A stretch of DNA of 64,000 bases from Tenacibaculum sp. 190524A05c (lineage in GTDB: Bacteria; Bacteroidota; Bacteroidia; Flavobacteriales; Flavobacteriaceae): NCBI RefSeq assembly GCF_964036595.1, contig NZ_OZ038523.1:3416501-3480500 (forward strand), written 5' to 3'. The notes under the pieces are model-generated. The model was not told the DNA's origin, searched no databases, and saw nothing but the letters and a program-made list of their open reading frames with translations. Of this stretch, positions 18,737-28,482 are shown one piece after another (within the stretch, counting starts at the first letter, position 1; the number at the start of each line of letters is the position of its first letter). Made by a program: the position numbers and the translations under genes.

Positions 18737-19144
18737 ATGCTTTCTAAAAAGACAAAATATGGTATAAAAGCACTCACTTTTATTGCTAGGCAAGAAAAAG
18801 GAGTTAAGGTTCAGATAGCTACAATATCTGAAAGTGAAAATATATCACATAAATTTTTAGAAAGTATCTTACTTACCTTAAGAAAAGCAGGCGTTTTAGG
18901 AGCCAAAAAAGGAAAAGGAGGCGGATATTATTTATTACAAGAAGCTTCCGAAATTAAAATGACAAAAGTGATTAGAACACTTGAAGGTCCCATTGCAATG
19001 GTTCCTTGTGTGAGTCTAAATTTTTATGAAAAGTGTGCTGATTGTCCAGATGAAGACAAATGTTCTGTTCATAAATTAATGATTCAAGTTCGTGATAACA
19101 CCCTTGATATCCTAAGAAATACAACACTTGCAGACTTAGTATAG
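18737..19144 (+). CDS. Rrf2-family transcriptional regulator
   Basis: 135 aa winged-helix protein of the Rrf2 (IscR/CymR) family: opening LSKKTKYGIKALTFIA, wing GAKKGKGGGYYLL. It has a cysteine cluster PCVSLNFYEKCADCPDEDKC near residues 94-115, like the iron-sulfur ligands of IscR, so it may sense iron-sulfur status or a thiol metabolite. It sits directly upstream of the sulfate assimilation genes in the same orientation; a palindrome at 19235-19250 between the two is a likely operator. Confidence 0.9.
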   Translation: MLSKKTKYGIKALTFIARQEKGVKVQIATISESENISHKFLESILLTLRKAGVLGAKKGKGGGYYLLQEASEIKMTKVIRTLEGPIAMVPCVSLNFYEKCADCPDEDKCSVHKLMIQVRDNTLDILRNTTLADLV

Positions 19145-19187
19145 ATTTTACAAATATTATCATAGTGTTAATTTTTGAACTTTAATT

Positions 19188-19216
19188 TTGATATTAAATT
19201 TAGGAATGTATATTTG
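19188..19216 (+). promoter_or_regulatory. Promoter of the sulfate assimilation operon
   Basis: TTG at 19188-19190, 18-bp spacer, TATATTTG at 19209-19216: an almost ideal Bacteroidota promoter. Predicted start near 19222. Confidence 0.75.
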
Positions 19217-19234
19217 TTGAATATTAAAACCTAC

Positions 19235-19250
19235 TAACCCGATAGGGTAA
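19235..19250 (+). promoter_or_regulatory. Rrf2 operator candidate
   Basis: TAACCCGATAGGGTAA: perfect ACCC/GGGT arms around GATA, with one mismatch in the outer pair. It lies about 15-28 bp downstream of the predicted transcription start and directly before the first gene, a position suited to a roadblock repressor. Assigned to the neighbouring Rrf2 protein by proximity only. Confidence 0.5.
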
Positions 19251-19520
19251 ATGTATTTTAATAAAATGATTGTAGAGCAAGTACTAGAAAGTAAAACGAA
19301 TTATAAAGAAGATAAGGATTCCGAGAAACCTATCAGAAGTATCGTAAAGTCCATAAGCTGGCGTGCTGTAGGAACTTTAGATACGGTATTAATTTCTTGG
19401 ATCATTACAGGAAAAATAGATACGGCCTTATCAATAGGAGCGATTGAATTAATAACAAAAATGATATTATACTTTTTTCACGAAAGAGTTTGGAATACCA
19501 TTAAATGGGGTAAAAGATGA
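19251..19520 (+). CDS. DUF2061 small membrane protein
   Basis: 89 aa. The core RSIVKSISWRAVGTLDTVLISWIITG and FFHERVWNTIKWG (quoted in part: SWRAVGTLDT, FFHERVWN) is the DUF2061 signature, with two short hydrophobic helices. The function is unknown; the family is often found beside cysH in Bacteroidota and Proteobacteria, so a part in sulfate uptake or assimilation is likely. ATG at 19251 is used; ATG at 19266 would clear the operator and is equally possible. It overlaps cysH by 4 bp. Confidence 0.85.
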   Translation: MYFNKMIVEQVLESKTNYKEDKDSEKPIRSIVKSISWRAVGTLDTVLISWIITGKIDTALSIGAIELITKMILYFFHERVWNTIKWGKR

Positions 19521-20140
19521 GTTTAGAAAAAATAGATATAGTAGAAATCAATAAACAACTGGAAGGAAAGTCTCCAGAGGAAATCATAAAATGGAGTTTG
19601 AGTGTTGCTAAAAATCCGGTTATCACTACAAATTTTAGACCTTATGAAAGTGCGATTTTACATCTCGTAGTTTCTCAAAACAAAGATATTCCTGTGGTTT
19701 GGTGTGATACAGGTTACAACACGCCTCAAACATATAAGCATGCTGAGGAACTGATTCATAATTTACAGTTGAATGTTCATTTATACGTTCCAAAGCAAAC
19801 GAGTGCTCATAGAGATGTCGTGTTGGGATTACCAACTATTGATGATCCGAATCATGCAATTTTTACGGAACAAGTAAAATTAGAGCCTTTTAAAAGAGCA
19901 ATGAATGAACACCAACCAGATGTTTGGTTTACAAATTTGAGAAAAGGTCAAACAGCGTTTAGAGATAGTATAGATATTGTATCTGTAAGTAAAGACGGTA
20001 TTATCAAAGTTAGTCCGTTTTACAATTTCTCAGATGAAGAATTGGATGCATATCTTGAAAAGTATAACTTACCAAATGAGTTTAAATATTTCGATCCTAC
20101 AAAGGTTGAAAACAATAGAGAATGTGGTTTACATATTTAA
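19517..20140 (+). CDS. cysH: Phosphoadenylyl/adenylyl-sulfate reductase
   Basis: 207 aa member of the PAPS reductase family that reduces activated sulfate to sulfite. Seen: the substrate region VVWCDTGYNTPQTY and the C-terminal catalytic cysteine motif ECGLHI. The two cysteine pairs (CC...CxxC) that hold a 4Fe-4S cluster in APS reductases are absent; at the usual place the protein reads WFTNLRKGQT. This makes it a cluster-free enzyme, classically PAPS-specific, yet no APS kinase (cysC) lies in the window. First reductive enzyme of the operon. Confidence 0.9.
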   Translation: MSLEKIDIVEINKQLEGKSPEEIIKWSLSVAKNPVITTNFRPYESAILHLVVSQNKDIPVVWCDTGYNTPQTYKHAEELIHNLQLNVHLYVPKQTSAHRDVVLGLPTIDDPNHAIFTEQVKLEPFKRAMNEHQPDVWFTNLRKGQTAFRDSIDIVSVSKDGIIKVSPFYNFSDEELDAYLEKYNLPNEFKYFDPTKVENNRECGLHI

Positions 20141-20151
20141 AAAATAGCGTA

Positions 20152-21057
20152 ATGAGTACAAATATATTAAGTGTAGGAGCATTAGAAAGTGAAGCAATAT
20201 ATATTCTTCGTGAAGTAGTAGCGCAGTTTGAAAAACCAGTGTTGTTATTTTCAGGAGGAAAAGACAGTATCACGCTAGTTCGATTGGCACAAAAAGCATT
20301 TTACCCAGCAAAAATACCTTTTCCATTATTACACATAGATACAGGACATAATTTCCCTGAGACAATTGAATTCAGGGATAGATTGGTTAAAGAATTAGGT
20401 GTGGAATTAATTGTTAGAAATGTACAGGATAATATCGATGCTGGTAAGGTAAAGGAAGAAACTGGAAAATATTCAAGTAGAAATATTTTGCAAACAGAAA
20501 CTTTATTGGATGCTATTGAAGAGTTCGGATTCGATGCTTGTATTGGAGGAGCAAGAAGAGATGAAGAAAAGGCAAGAGCGAAAGAAAGAATTTTTTCTGT
20601 AAGAGACGATTTCGGACAATGGGATGAGAAAAATCAACGTCCAGAATTATTCGACATGTTGAATGGAAGAATCGATTTAGGTCAAAATGTTCGTGTATTT
20701 CCAATTTCAAACTGGACAGAGTTAGATGTGTGGACATACATTCAGAAAGAAGCAATTGAAATTCCATCAATTTACTTCGCTCATAAACGTGAAACATTTG
20801 TACGTGATGGATTAATCTGGTCTGCGAATGATGAGGTTGTGTATAGAGATGAAGATGAACTAATTGAAGAGCGTACTGTTCGTTTTAGAACAGTTGGAGA
20901 TATGAGCTGTACGGCTGCTGTGATATCAGATGCGAGTAACATCGATAGAGTTGTTGAAGAAATCAGAGCCTCAAGAATTTCAGAACGAGGTGCAAGAATT
21001 GACGACAAGCGATCTGAGGCAGCAATGGAAAAAAGAAAACAGCAAGGATATTTTTAA
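20152..21057 (+). CDS. cysD: Sulfate adenylyltransferase subunit 2
   Basis: 301 aa. The ATG at 20152 follows cysH by 11 bp; a GTG at 20122 would overlap cysH and add an unrelated leader. ATP pyrophosphatase-type PP-loop LLFSGGKDSITLVRLA near residue 30, then the family signatures GGARRDEEKARAKER (part) and GRIDLGQNVRVFPISNWTE (part). With CysN it forms APS from sulfate and ATP. The C-terminal half ends MEKRKQQGYF as in most CysD. Confidence 0.96.
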   Translation: MSTNILSVGALESEAIYILREVVAQFEKPVLLFSGGKDSITLVRLAQKAFYPAKIPFPLLHIDTGHNFPETIEFRDRLVKELGVELIVRNVQDNIDAGKVKEETGKYSSRNILQTETLLDAIEEFGFDACIGGARRDEEKARAKERIFSVRDDFGQWDEKNQRPELFDMLNGRIDLGQNVRVFPISNWTELDVWTYIQKEAIEIPSIYFAHKRETFVRDGLIWSANDEVVYRDEDELIEERTVRFRTVGDMSCTAAVISDASNIDRVVEEIRASRISERGARIDDKRSEAAMEKRKQQGYF

Positions 21058-21075
21058 TCAAAACAATAATTAAAG

Positions 21076-21141
21076 GAGCAAACAGACTGTAGGGGAAAAT
21101 ATTTTGGGGATTATTTATTAACGAACTTGCAGTCTCGGCTC
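21076..21141 (+). repeat. Structured cysD-cysN spacer
   Basis: The 101-bp gap is long for this tightly packed operon. GAGC (21076-21079) and AGACTG (21084-21089) can pair with GCTC (21138-21141) and CAGTCT (21130-21135); the inside holds AAAATATTTT. It may be a processing or attenuation structure, or a decayed repeat. Confidence 0.45.
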
Positions 21142-21158
21142 TCTAAATACAATACAAA

Positions 21159-22761
<1,603 letters not shown>

Positions 22762-22772
22762 ACCATAAAATC

Positions 22773-24875
22773 ATGCAAAGTTTTAGAAGCGAAATAGAGA
22801 ATCCACTTGTAGAAAAAGATATTCTAGAATTGGAAAGAAAAATCCGCCTGTTTAAAGAAGGTCAAGTTGATGAAGAACGATTTAGAAGTCTTCGTTTAGC
22901 ACGCGGTGTTTACGGACAAAGACAGCTAGGTGTGCAAATGGTTCGTATTAAAATACCATATGGTAAAGTTACGAGTGAACAATTGCATAGAATTGCTGAT
23001 GTTTCTGATGAATATTCTAGGGGTAGATTACATATTACCACACGTCAAGATATTCAAATCCATTATGTGAGTTTAGATAGAACTCCTGAATTATGGGCGC
23101 AATTAGAAAAGGATGATATTACATTACGTGAAGCTTGTGGTAATGCAGTTAGAAATGTTACAGCATCTGAAACTGCAGGAATAGATCCTAATGAACCTTT
23201 TGATATTACTCCCTATGCACATGCTACATTTCAGTTTTTCTTGAGAAATCCTATTTGTCAAGAAATGGGTAGAAAGTTTAAGATGTCATTCTCTTCTACT
23301 GATGATGATACGGCTTTAAGTTTTATGCACGATTTAGGTTTTATTGCAAAAACTAAAAAGATTGGAGATACAGAAGTTAAAGGGTTTAAGGTGTTGTTAG
23401 CAGGAGGATTAGGTTCTCAGCCAAGACATGCAGATGTAATGTATGAATTCTTAGAAACAGATTTGTTAATACCAACTATTGAAGGTGTATTAAGAGTTTT
23501 TGATCGTTTTGGTGAACGTTCAAAAAGAGCAAAGGCACGTTTGAAATTCTTGGTTAAAGATTTAGGCTTAGACGGATTTTTAACTTTAGTTGAAAATGAG
23601 AAAAGAGCATTAGCATATCAATCTTATCCAATTGATACATCAGATTTTGAAAGTGAAATTACTTTTGAATCAACAGAAGTTCCAACTGTTCAAATAGATA
23701 ATCAACAGGATTTTGAATTATGGAAATCTACAAACGTAATTAAACAAAAACAAGAAGGATTATTTGCAGTGGGTATTAAAGTACACTTAGGTGATTTTTA
23801 TACTGATAAGGCTAGAAAGTTGGCAGATCTGATAAAACAATATGCAGCAAATGAATTGAGGTTTACATTGCGTCAAAATATCTTGATTCGCCATGTTAGA
23901 GAGGAGTTTTTACCTTTTTTCTATACAGAATTACAAAAGTTAGGATTTGCAGAAGCAGGTTATGATAGCATTGCAGATATCACTGCATGTCCTGGAACAG
24001 ATACTTGTAATTTAGGAATTTCAAGTAGTACAGGAATCGCAGTAGAATTGGAAAGAGTATTGAAAGCAGAATATCCTCAATACATCAGCAATAAAGATGT
24101 TACCATTAAAATTAGCGGATGTATGAATGCTTGTGGACAACACAATATGGCTCATATTGGTTTCCAAGGAATGTCAATTAAATCTGGAAATTTAGTTGCA
24201 CCAGCATTACAAGTTTTATTGGGTGGTGGAGTTCTAGGAAATGGTGAAGGTCGTTTTTCAGATAAGTTGATTAAAGTTCCGAGTAAAAGAGGTCCAGAAT
24301 CATTACGTCTGTTATTGAATGATTTTGACACAAATAAGAACGTTGAAGAATCATTTTTGAACTATTATGATAGACAAGGAAAGACTTATTTCTATGACTT
24401 ATTAAAGCACCTTTCAGATACCACAAATTTAGTTGAAGACGACTTTATCGATTGGGGACATGATAAAAATTATGTAAAAGCAATTGGTGTTGGAGAATGC
24501 GCAGGTGTAGTAATTGATTTAGTAGCAACATTATTATTTGAAAGTGAGGAAAAATTAGATAATGCTACCGAAGCTTTTGAAAATGGACAATGGTCAGATA
24601 GTATTTATTATGCATATTCAGCTTTTGTAAATACAGCGAAAGCATTATTAACTTCTGAAGGAGTTAAAACGAATACTCATGATGGAATTATTAATAATTT
24701 TCAAGAGACATTTGTAGCTACAAATAGGATTGAATTATCCGAAAATTTCCCTGCTCTAATTTATCAAATTAATAAAAATAAGCCTTCTAAAGAGTTTGCT
24801 TACAATTATTTAAATCAGACAAAAGGTTTTTATCAAAAAATAGATACATTTAGAAAATTAGTAGTGGAAAATTAA
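22773..24875 (+). CDS. Sulfite reductase fused to a C-terminal HEPN domain
   Basis: 700 aa. Residues 1 to about 560 are a nitrite/sulfite reductase haemoprotein: two ferredoxin-like half domains and the siroheme/4Fe-4S ligands Cys406 and Cys412 (ACPGTDTCNLG) and Cys450 and Cys454 (GCMNACGQH). It reduces sulfite to sulfide with six electrons. Residues about 575-690 form a four-helix HEPN domain (YYAYSAFVNTAKALL ... NTHDGI), an unusual attachment for this enzyme that is known in annotations of Bacteroidota relatives; its role is unexplained. No flavoprotein subunit gene (cysJ) is present; the FNR-like and ferredoxin genes downstream fit as donors. Confidence 0.92.
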   Translation: MQSFRSEIENPLVEKDILELERKIRLFKEGQVDEERFRSLRLARGVYGQRQLGVQMVRIKIPYGKVTSEQLHRIADVSDEYSRGRLHITTRQDIQIHYVSLDRTPELWAQLEKDDITLREACGNAVRNVTASETAGIDPNEPFDITPYAHATFQFFLRNPICQEMGRKFKMSFSSTDDDTALSFMHDLGFIAKTKKIGDTEVKGFKVLLAGGLGSQPRHADVMYEFLETDLLIPTIEGVLRVFDRFGERSKRAKARLKFLVKDLGLDGFLTLVENEKRALAYQSYPIDTSDFESEITFESTEVPTVQIDNQQDFELWKSTNVIKQKQEGLFAVGIKVHLGDFYTDKARKLADLIKQYAANELRFTLRQNILIRHVREEFLPFFYTELQKLGFAEAGYDSIADITACPGTDTCNLGISSSTGIAVELERVLKAEYPQYISNKDVTIKISGCMNACGQHNMAHIGFQGMSIKSGNLVAPALQVLLGGGVLGNGEGRFSDKLIKVPSKRGPESLRLLLNDFDTNKNVEESFLNYYDRQGKTYFYDLLKHLSDTTNLVEDDFIDWGHDKNYVKAIGVGECAGVVIDLVATLLFESEEKLDNATEAFENGQWSDSIYYAYSAFVNTAKALLTSEGVKTNTHDGIINNFQETFVATNRIELSENFPALIYQINKNKPSKEFAYNYLNQTKGFYQKIDTFRKLVVEN

Positions 24876-24887
24876 AATTTTACCGTC

Positions 24888-25649
24888 ATGATTACACCTA
24901 AATTAACCATAGTTGGAGCTGGTCCTGGAGATGCAGATTTGATCACAATTAAAGCGATAAAAACATTAAATGAGGCTAATGTAGTTTTATATGATGCATT
25001 AGTAAATCCTGATTTATTAGATCATGTAAATCCAAATGCCGAATTGATTTTCGTAGGAAAAAGAAGAGGATGTTATCGTTATCAGCAAGAACAAATAAAT
25101 GAGTTAATTGTTGCAAGAGGTAAATCCCATGGTCATGTGGTAAGATTAAAAGGAGGAGATCCATTTGTATTTGGTAGAGGAGCAGAAGAAATGGAGTATG
25201 CTGCTGAAAATGGTTTACAAGTGGCTATGGTTCCTGGTATTTCATCATCACTTGCAGTTCCTGCATATCAAAATATTCCTTTAACTAAAAGAGGGAGTTC
25301 TGAAAGTTTTTGGGTAATTACGGGAACTACAAAACATCACAAATTGTCTGATGATGTGGCTTTGGCTGCAAAATCAAGTGCTACGGTGGTAATTTTAATG
25401 GGAATGGGAAAGTTATCTCAAATTGTACAACTTTTTCAAGCAGAAGGTAAAAATGAATTACCAGTAGCAATAATTCAAGATGGAACAACAACAAGAGAGA
25501 AAATTGGAATAGGAACTGTGGATACTATTGAAGCTATTGTCGAAGAAAAGCAGTTAAGCAATCCAGCTATAATAATCCTTGGTGACGTTGTAAAACACAG
25601 AAATAAAATACTAGAAATACAACAAGAGGTTTTAGTAAAATCTGAATAA
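24888..25649 (+). CDS. cobA: Uroporphyrinogen-III C-methyltransferase
   Basis: 253 aa SAM-dependent methyltransferase (SUMT) making precorrin-2 for siroheme. Seen: the N-terminal VGAGPGDADLITIKA, the RLKGGDPFVFGRGAEE core and the VPGISS motif. It has only the methyltransferase part of CysG; the oxidase/chelatase part is the next gene, 1 bp downstream. Siroheme is the cofactor of the sulfite reductase just upstream. Confidence 0.95.
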   Translation: MITPKLTIVGAGPGDADLITIKAIKTLNEANVVLYDALVNPDLLDHVNPNAELIFVGKRRGCYRYQQEQINELIVARGKSHGHVVRLKGGDPFVFGRGAEEMEYAAENGLQVAMVPGISSSLAVPAYQNIPLTKRGSSESFWVITGTTKHHKLSDDVALAAKSSATVVILMGMGKLSQIVQLFQAEGKNELPVAIIQDGTTTREKIGIGTVDTIEAIVEEKQLSNPAIIILGDVVKHRNKILEIQQEVLVKSE

Positions 25650-25650
25650 G

Positions 25651-26238
25651 ATGAGTGAAGAAAGAAATAATTTATATCCTATTTTTTTAAAAGTAAAACA
25701 ATTAGAAGTTTTAATTGTGGGAGGTGGAAATGTAGCGGAAGAAAAGCTAACCTTTCTTTTAAAATCTAGTCCAGATGCCAAAGTAACGATAGTATCTCCA
25801 ATGTTTAGAGAAGGAACTATTGAATTGGCGAAAACAGGAGCTGTTACCTTAATCGAAGATTCTTATAAAACATCTTATTTGAATGGTAAACATATGGTGA
25901 TTGCTACAACAGATAAGCCTGAAGTAAATGTTCAGGTATATATGGATTGTCGAGAGCAACAGAAATTAGTGAACGTAGCTGACAATCCTCCATTTTGTGA
26001 TTTTTATATGGGTGGAATTGTAACTAAAGGAAATGTAAAAATTGCAATTTCCACAAATGGAAAATCACCAACAACAGCGAAAAGATTACGTCAGTTTTTT
26101 GAAGAAGTAATTCCAGATAAAATTGACGATTTGGTTAAAAACCTAAACGATTATAGAAAAACAATAAAAGGAAACTTTGAACAAAAAGTAGAACAACTAA
26201 ACGAGTTCACAAAGAGCTTAGTAGAAAAGCAAGAGTAA
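25651..26238 (+). CDS. Precorrin-2 dehydrogenase (Met8/CysG-N type)
   Basis: 195 aa with an N-terminal Rossmann fold (VLIVGGGNVAEEKL) and the sirohaem synthase motifs VNVADNPPFCDFYMGG and STNGKSPTTAKRLR (part). It oxidises precorrin-2 to sirohydrochlorin and, as in Met8, may insert the iron. The second start of siroheme synthesis in this operon; its stop overlaps the next ATG by 1 bp. Confidence 0.92.
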   Translation: MSEERNNLYPIFLKVKQLEVLIVGGGNVAEEKLTFLLKSSPDAKVTIVSPMFREGTIELAKTGAVTLIEDSYKTSYLNGKHMVIATTDKPEVNVQVYMDCREQQKLVNVADNPPFCDFYMGGIVTKGNVKIAISTNGKSPTTAKRLRQFFEEVIPDKIDDLVKNLNDYRKTIKGNFEQKVEQLNEFTKSLVEKQE

Positions 26239-27293
26239 TGATAGAGACAGATATACTGATTATTGGAGCAGGTCCAACAGGTTTATTTACAGTTTTTGAA
26301 GCAGGATTATTAAAATTGCGTTGTCATTTAATAGACGCATTACCACAACCAGGTGGACAATGTTCGGAGATTTATCCTAAAAAACCAATTTATGATATTC
26401 CGGCATATCCAGAGATTTTAGCTGGAGATTTAACGCATAAATTATTAGAACAAGGAAAACAGTTTCAACCTGGATTTACCTTAGGAGAACGTGCTGAAAC
26501 GATCGAGAAACAAGATGATGGTAGTTTTATTGTAACTACAAATAAAGGAACAAAACATAAAGCTCCAGTTGTTGCAATCGCAGGAGGATTAGGAAGTTTT
26601 GAACCAAGAAAACCTCAAATAGATAATTTAGCTCAATTCGAAGATAAAGGGGTTGAATATATGATTAAAGAGCCTGAACTGTATCGCGATAAAGATGTTG
26701 TAATTGCAGGAGGTGGAGATTCAGCTTTAGATTGGTCTATTTTCTTGGCTGATGTAGCAAAGTCAATTACTTTAATTCATAGACGAAATGAATTTAGAGG
26801 AGCCTTAGATTCAGTGGAAAAAGTTCAAGAGCTTAAAAACTTAGGCAAGATTAATTTGATTACTCCGGCTGAGGTTAAAGGAATTCTTGGAGATGATCAT
26901 GTAACTGGAGTTGTGGTTGAGCAAAAAGATAAGGAACCGTTTATTTTAGATACAGATCATTTTATTCCATTATTCGGTTTGGCACCGAAACTAGGTCCAA
27001 TAGGAAACTGGGGATTAGAAATAGAGAAGAATGCTATTAAAGTGGATAATTCACTAGACTATCAAACAAATATTCCTGGAATTTATGCCATTGGAGATGT
27101 AAATACATATCCAGGGAAATTAAAGTTAATTTTATGTGGATTCCATGAAGCAACTTTAATGTGTCAAAGTGCATATAAAAGAATTTTTCCAGACAAGAAG
27201 TATGTAATGAAATATACAACTGTAGGAGGAGTTCAAGGATTTGATGGAACTAAAAAAGAAGCGCCAAAAGCAGTGGTTAAAGCTATTGAGTAA
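26238..27293 (+). CDS. Ferredoxin-NADP+ reductase-like flavoprotein
   Basis: 351 aa thioredoxin-reductase-like flavoprotein lacking the CxxC redox pair, hence the FNR type. FAD motif IIGAGPTGLFTVFEAG at the N-terminus, NADP motif VIAGGGDSALDW near residue 155, and GIYAIGDVNTYPGK near 283. It should move electrons from NADPH to the ferredoxin encoded 1 bp downstream and on to sulfite reductase, replacing CysJ. Operon position is the main argument for that partner. Confidence 0.9.
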   Translation: MIETDILIIGAGPTGLFTVFEAGLLKLRCHLIDALPQPGGQCSEIYPKKPIYDIPAYPEILAGDLTHKLLEQGKQFQPGFTLGERAETIEKQDDGSFIVTTNKGTKHKAPVVAIAGGLGSFEPRKPQIDNLAQFEDKGVEYMIKEPELYRDKDVVIAGGGDSALDWSIFLADVAKSITLIHRRNEFRGALDSVEKVQELKNLGKINLITPAEVKGILGDDHVTGVVVEQKDKEPFILDTDHFIPLFGLAPKLGPIGNWGLEIEKNAIKVDNSLDYQTNIPGIYAIGDVNTYPGKLKLILCGFHEATLMCQSAYKRIFPDKKYVMKYTTVGGVQGFDGTKKEAPKAVVKAIE

Positions 27294-27625
27294 TGGAGCA
27301 AGATGTTAATATAAAAATTAAAGACCGCGACGGTGTAATTCATGAGGTAGTTGCTCCGACAGATATGGCAATGAATCTAATGGAAGTAGTACGTTCTTAT
27401 GAACTTGCTCCAGAAGGAACAATTGGAATTTGTGGAGGAATGGCCATGTGTGCATCTTGTCAATGTTATGTGAATTCTAGCCATGAACTACCTGAAATGA
27501 CAGATGACGAAGATGCCATGTTAGCAGAAGCATTTGATGTACAGGATAATAGTAGATTGGGTTGTCAAATTCAAATTACACCAGCATTAGAAGGGTTAGA
27601 AGTTGAATTAGCCCCAGAGAGTTAA
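27293..27625 (+). CDS. 2Fe-2S ferredoxin (adrenodoxin type)
   Basis: 110 aa. Cysteine motif CGGMAMCASCQCYV (C-x5-C-x2-C) with the fourth cysteine in RLGCQIQIT, as in ISC/adrenodoxin ferredoxins; opening VNIKIKDRDGVIHEVVAP typical. Start codon overlaps the stop of the reductase gene by 1 bp, so the two are probably a private redox pair for sulfite reduction. Confidence 0.93.
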   Translation: MEQDVNIKIKDRDGVIHEVVAPTDMAMNLMEVVRSYELAPEGTIGICGGMAMCASCQCYVNSSHELPEMTDDEDAMLAEAFDVQDNSRLGCQIQITPALEGLEVELAPES

Positions 27626-27628
27626 AGC

Positions 27629-27716
27629 TGAATTTATTTCAGTATTTAAATGAACTCGTTTCAGTATCCTAAGGAACTTGTTTCAATATATAAATGGAAT
27701 TAATTCAGTATCTTAT
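27629..27716 (+). repeat. Four-unit 22-bp tandem palindrome array
   Basis: TTCAGTAT (or TTCAATAT) recurs at 27638, 27660, 27682 and 27704, an exact 22-bp period. Each unit is a small palindrome of the form TGAA-4 or 5 nt-TTCA followed by GTAT and an A/T-rich spacer. The same palindrome is built into both SAM-I riboswitches of this window. Confidence 0.85.
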
Positions 27717-27749
27717 ACAATAGATTAATATCAAGTTAAAAAAAGAAAA

Positions 27750-28472
27750 ATGCAGTTTAGTAACTACAATTTATCATTGAAAGATGATGTAGAACTTTTT
27801 ACAAAGCAACTATTTTACTCGTTGTTTGAAGATGTTTGTCAAGATAAGGCCAAACATTTAAAACAACAGTTTATTAGTATTTTGGAAGGTTTGTCGTTAC
27901 CAAAAGCAGAAGAAATATGGATGTATTACCAAACTTCTTTTTGTGATATCCGACAAAAATTAGATTTAGATGCGAAGGCTTTTGAAGCAACCGATCCTGC
28001 CTGTAAAAGTTTAGGAGAAGTATATCTGGCTTACCCTGGGTTTCATGCCATTGCTATTTACAGATTAAGTCATGAATTGTATAAGATTGATGTACCTATT
28101 TTACCAAGAATGATGAGTGAATATGCGCATAGTCTTACAGGAGTTGATATTCATCCAGGTGCAAGTATTGGAGATTCTTTTTTTATTGATCATGCTACCG
28201 GCGTTGTTATTGGAGAAACAACAATCATTGAAAATAATGTGAGTATTTATCAAGGAGTAACATTAGGTGGTATTCAAGTTAAAAAAGAATTAGCAGAAGT
28301 AAAAAGACATCCAACAATTGGGAGTAATGTTACTATATATGCTAACGCAACCATATTAGGGAATATAACAGTTGGGAAAAATAGTGTAATTGGTGCGAAT
28401 GTGTGCATCACCCAATCTATAGAGCCAAACTCAACCGTAATTTATAAATCGCAAAACAGTATTTATACTTAA
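27750..28472 (+). CDS. cysE: Serine O-acetyltransferase
   Basis: 240 aa hexapeptide acetyltransferase: helical N-terminus, then the conserved GVDIHPGASIGDSFFIDH (part), IGETTIIENNVSIYQGVTLGG (part) and HPTIGSNVTIYANATILG (part). Makes O-acetylserine for cysteine synthase encoded 10 bp downstream. The long N-terminal domain resembles the EpsC-like form rather than E. coli CysE; whether it is cysteine-inhibited is unknown. Confidence 0.93.
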   Translation: MQFSNYNLSLKDDVELFTKQLFYSLFEDVCQDKAKHLKQQFISILEGLSLPKAEEIWMYYQTSFCDIRQKLDLDAKAFEATDPACKSLGEVYLAYPGFHAIAIYRLSHELYKIDVPILPRMMSEYAHSLTGVDIHPGASIGDSFFIDHATGVVIGETTIIENNVSIYQGVTLGGIQVKKELAEVKRHPTIGSNVTIYANATILGNITVGKNSVIGANVCITQSIEPNSTVIYKSQNSIYT

Positions 28473-28482
28473 AAGAAAGTAT

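Noticed and set aside
20122..20151. Earlier GTG start for cysD
   Set aside because: Overlaps the end of cysH and adds residues unknown in CysD; ATG at 20152 gives the normal N-terminus.
27629..27716. Possible CRISPR array
   Set aside because: Units are only 22 bp with no unique spacers and no cas genes; the same palindrome is scattered elsewhere.
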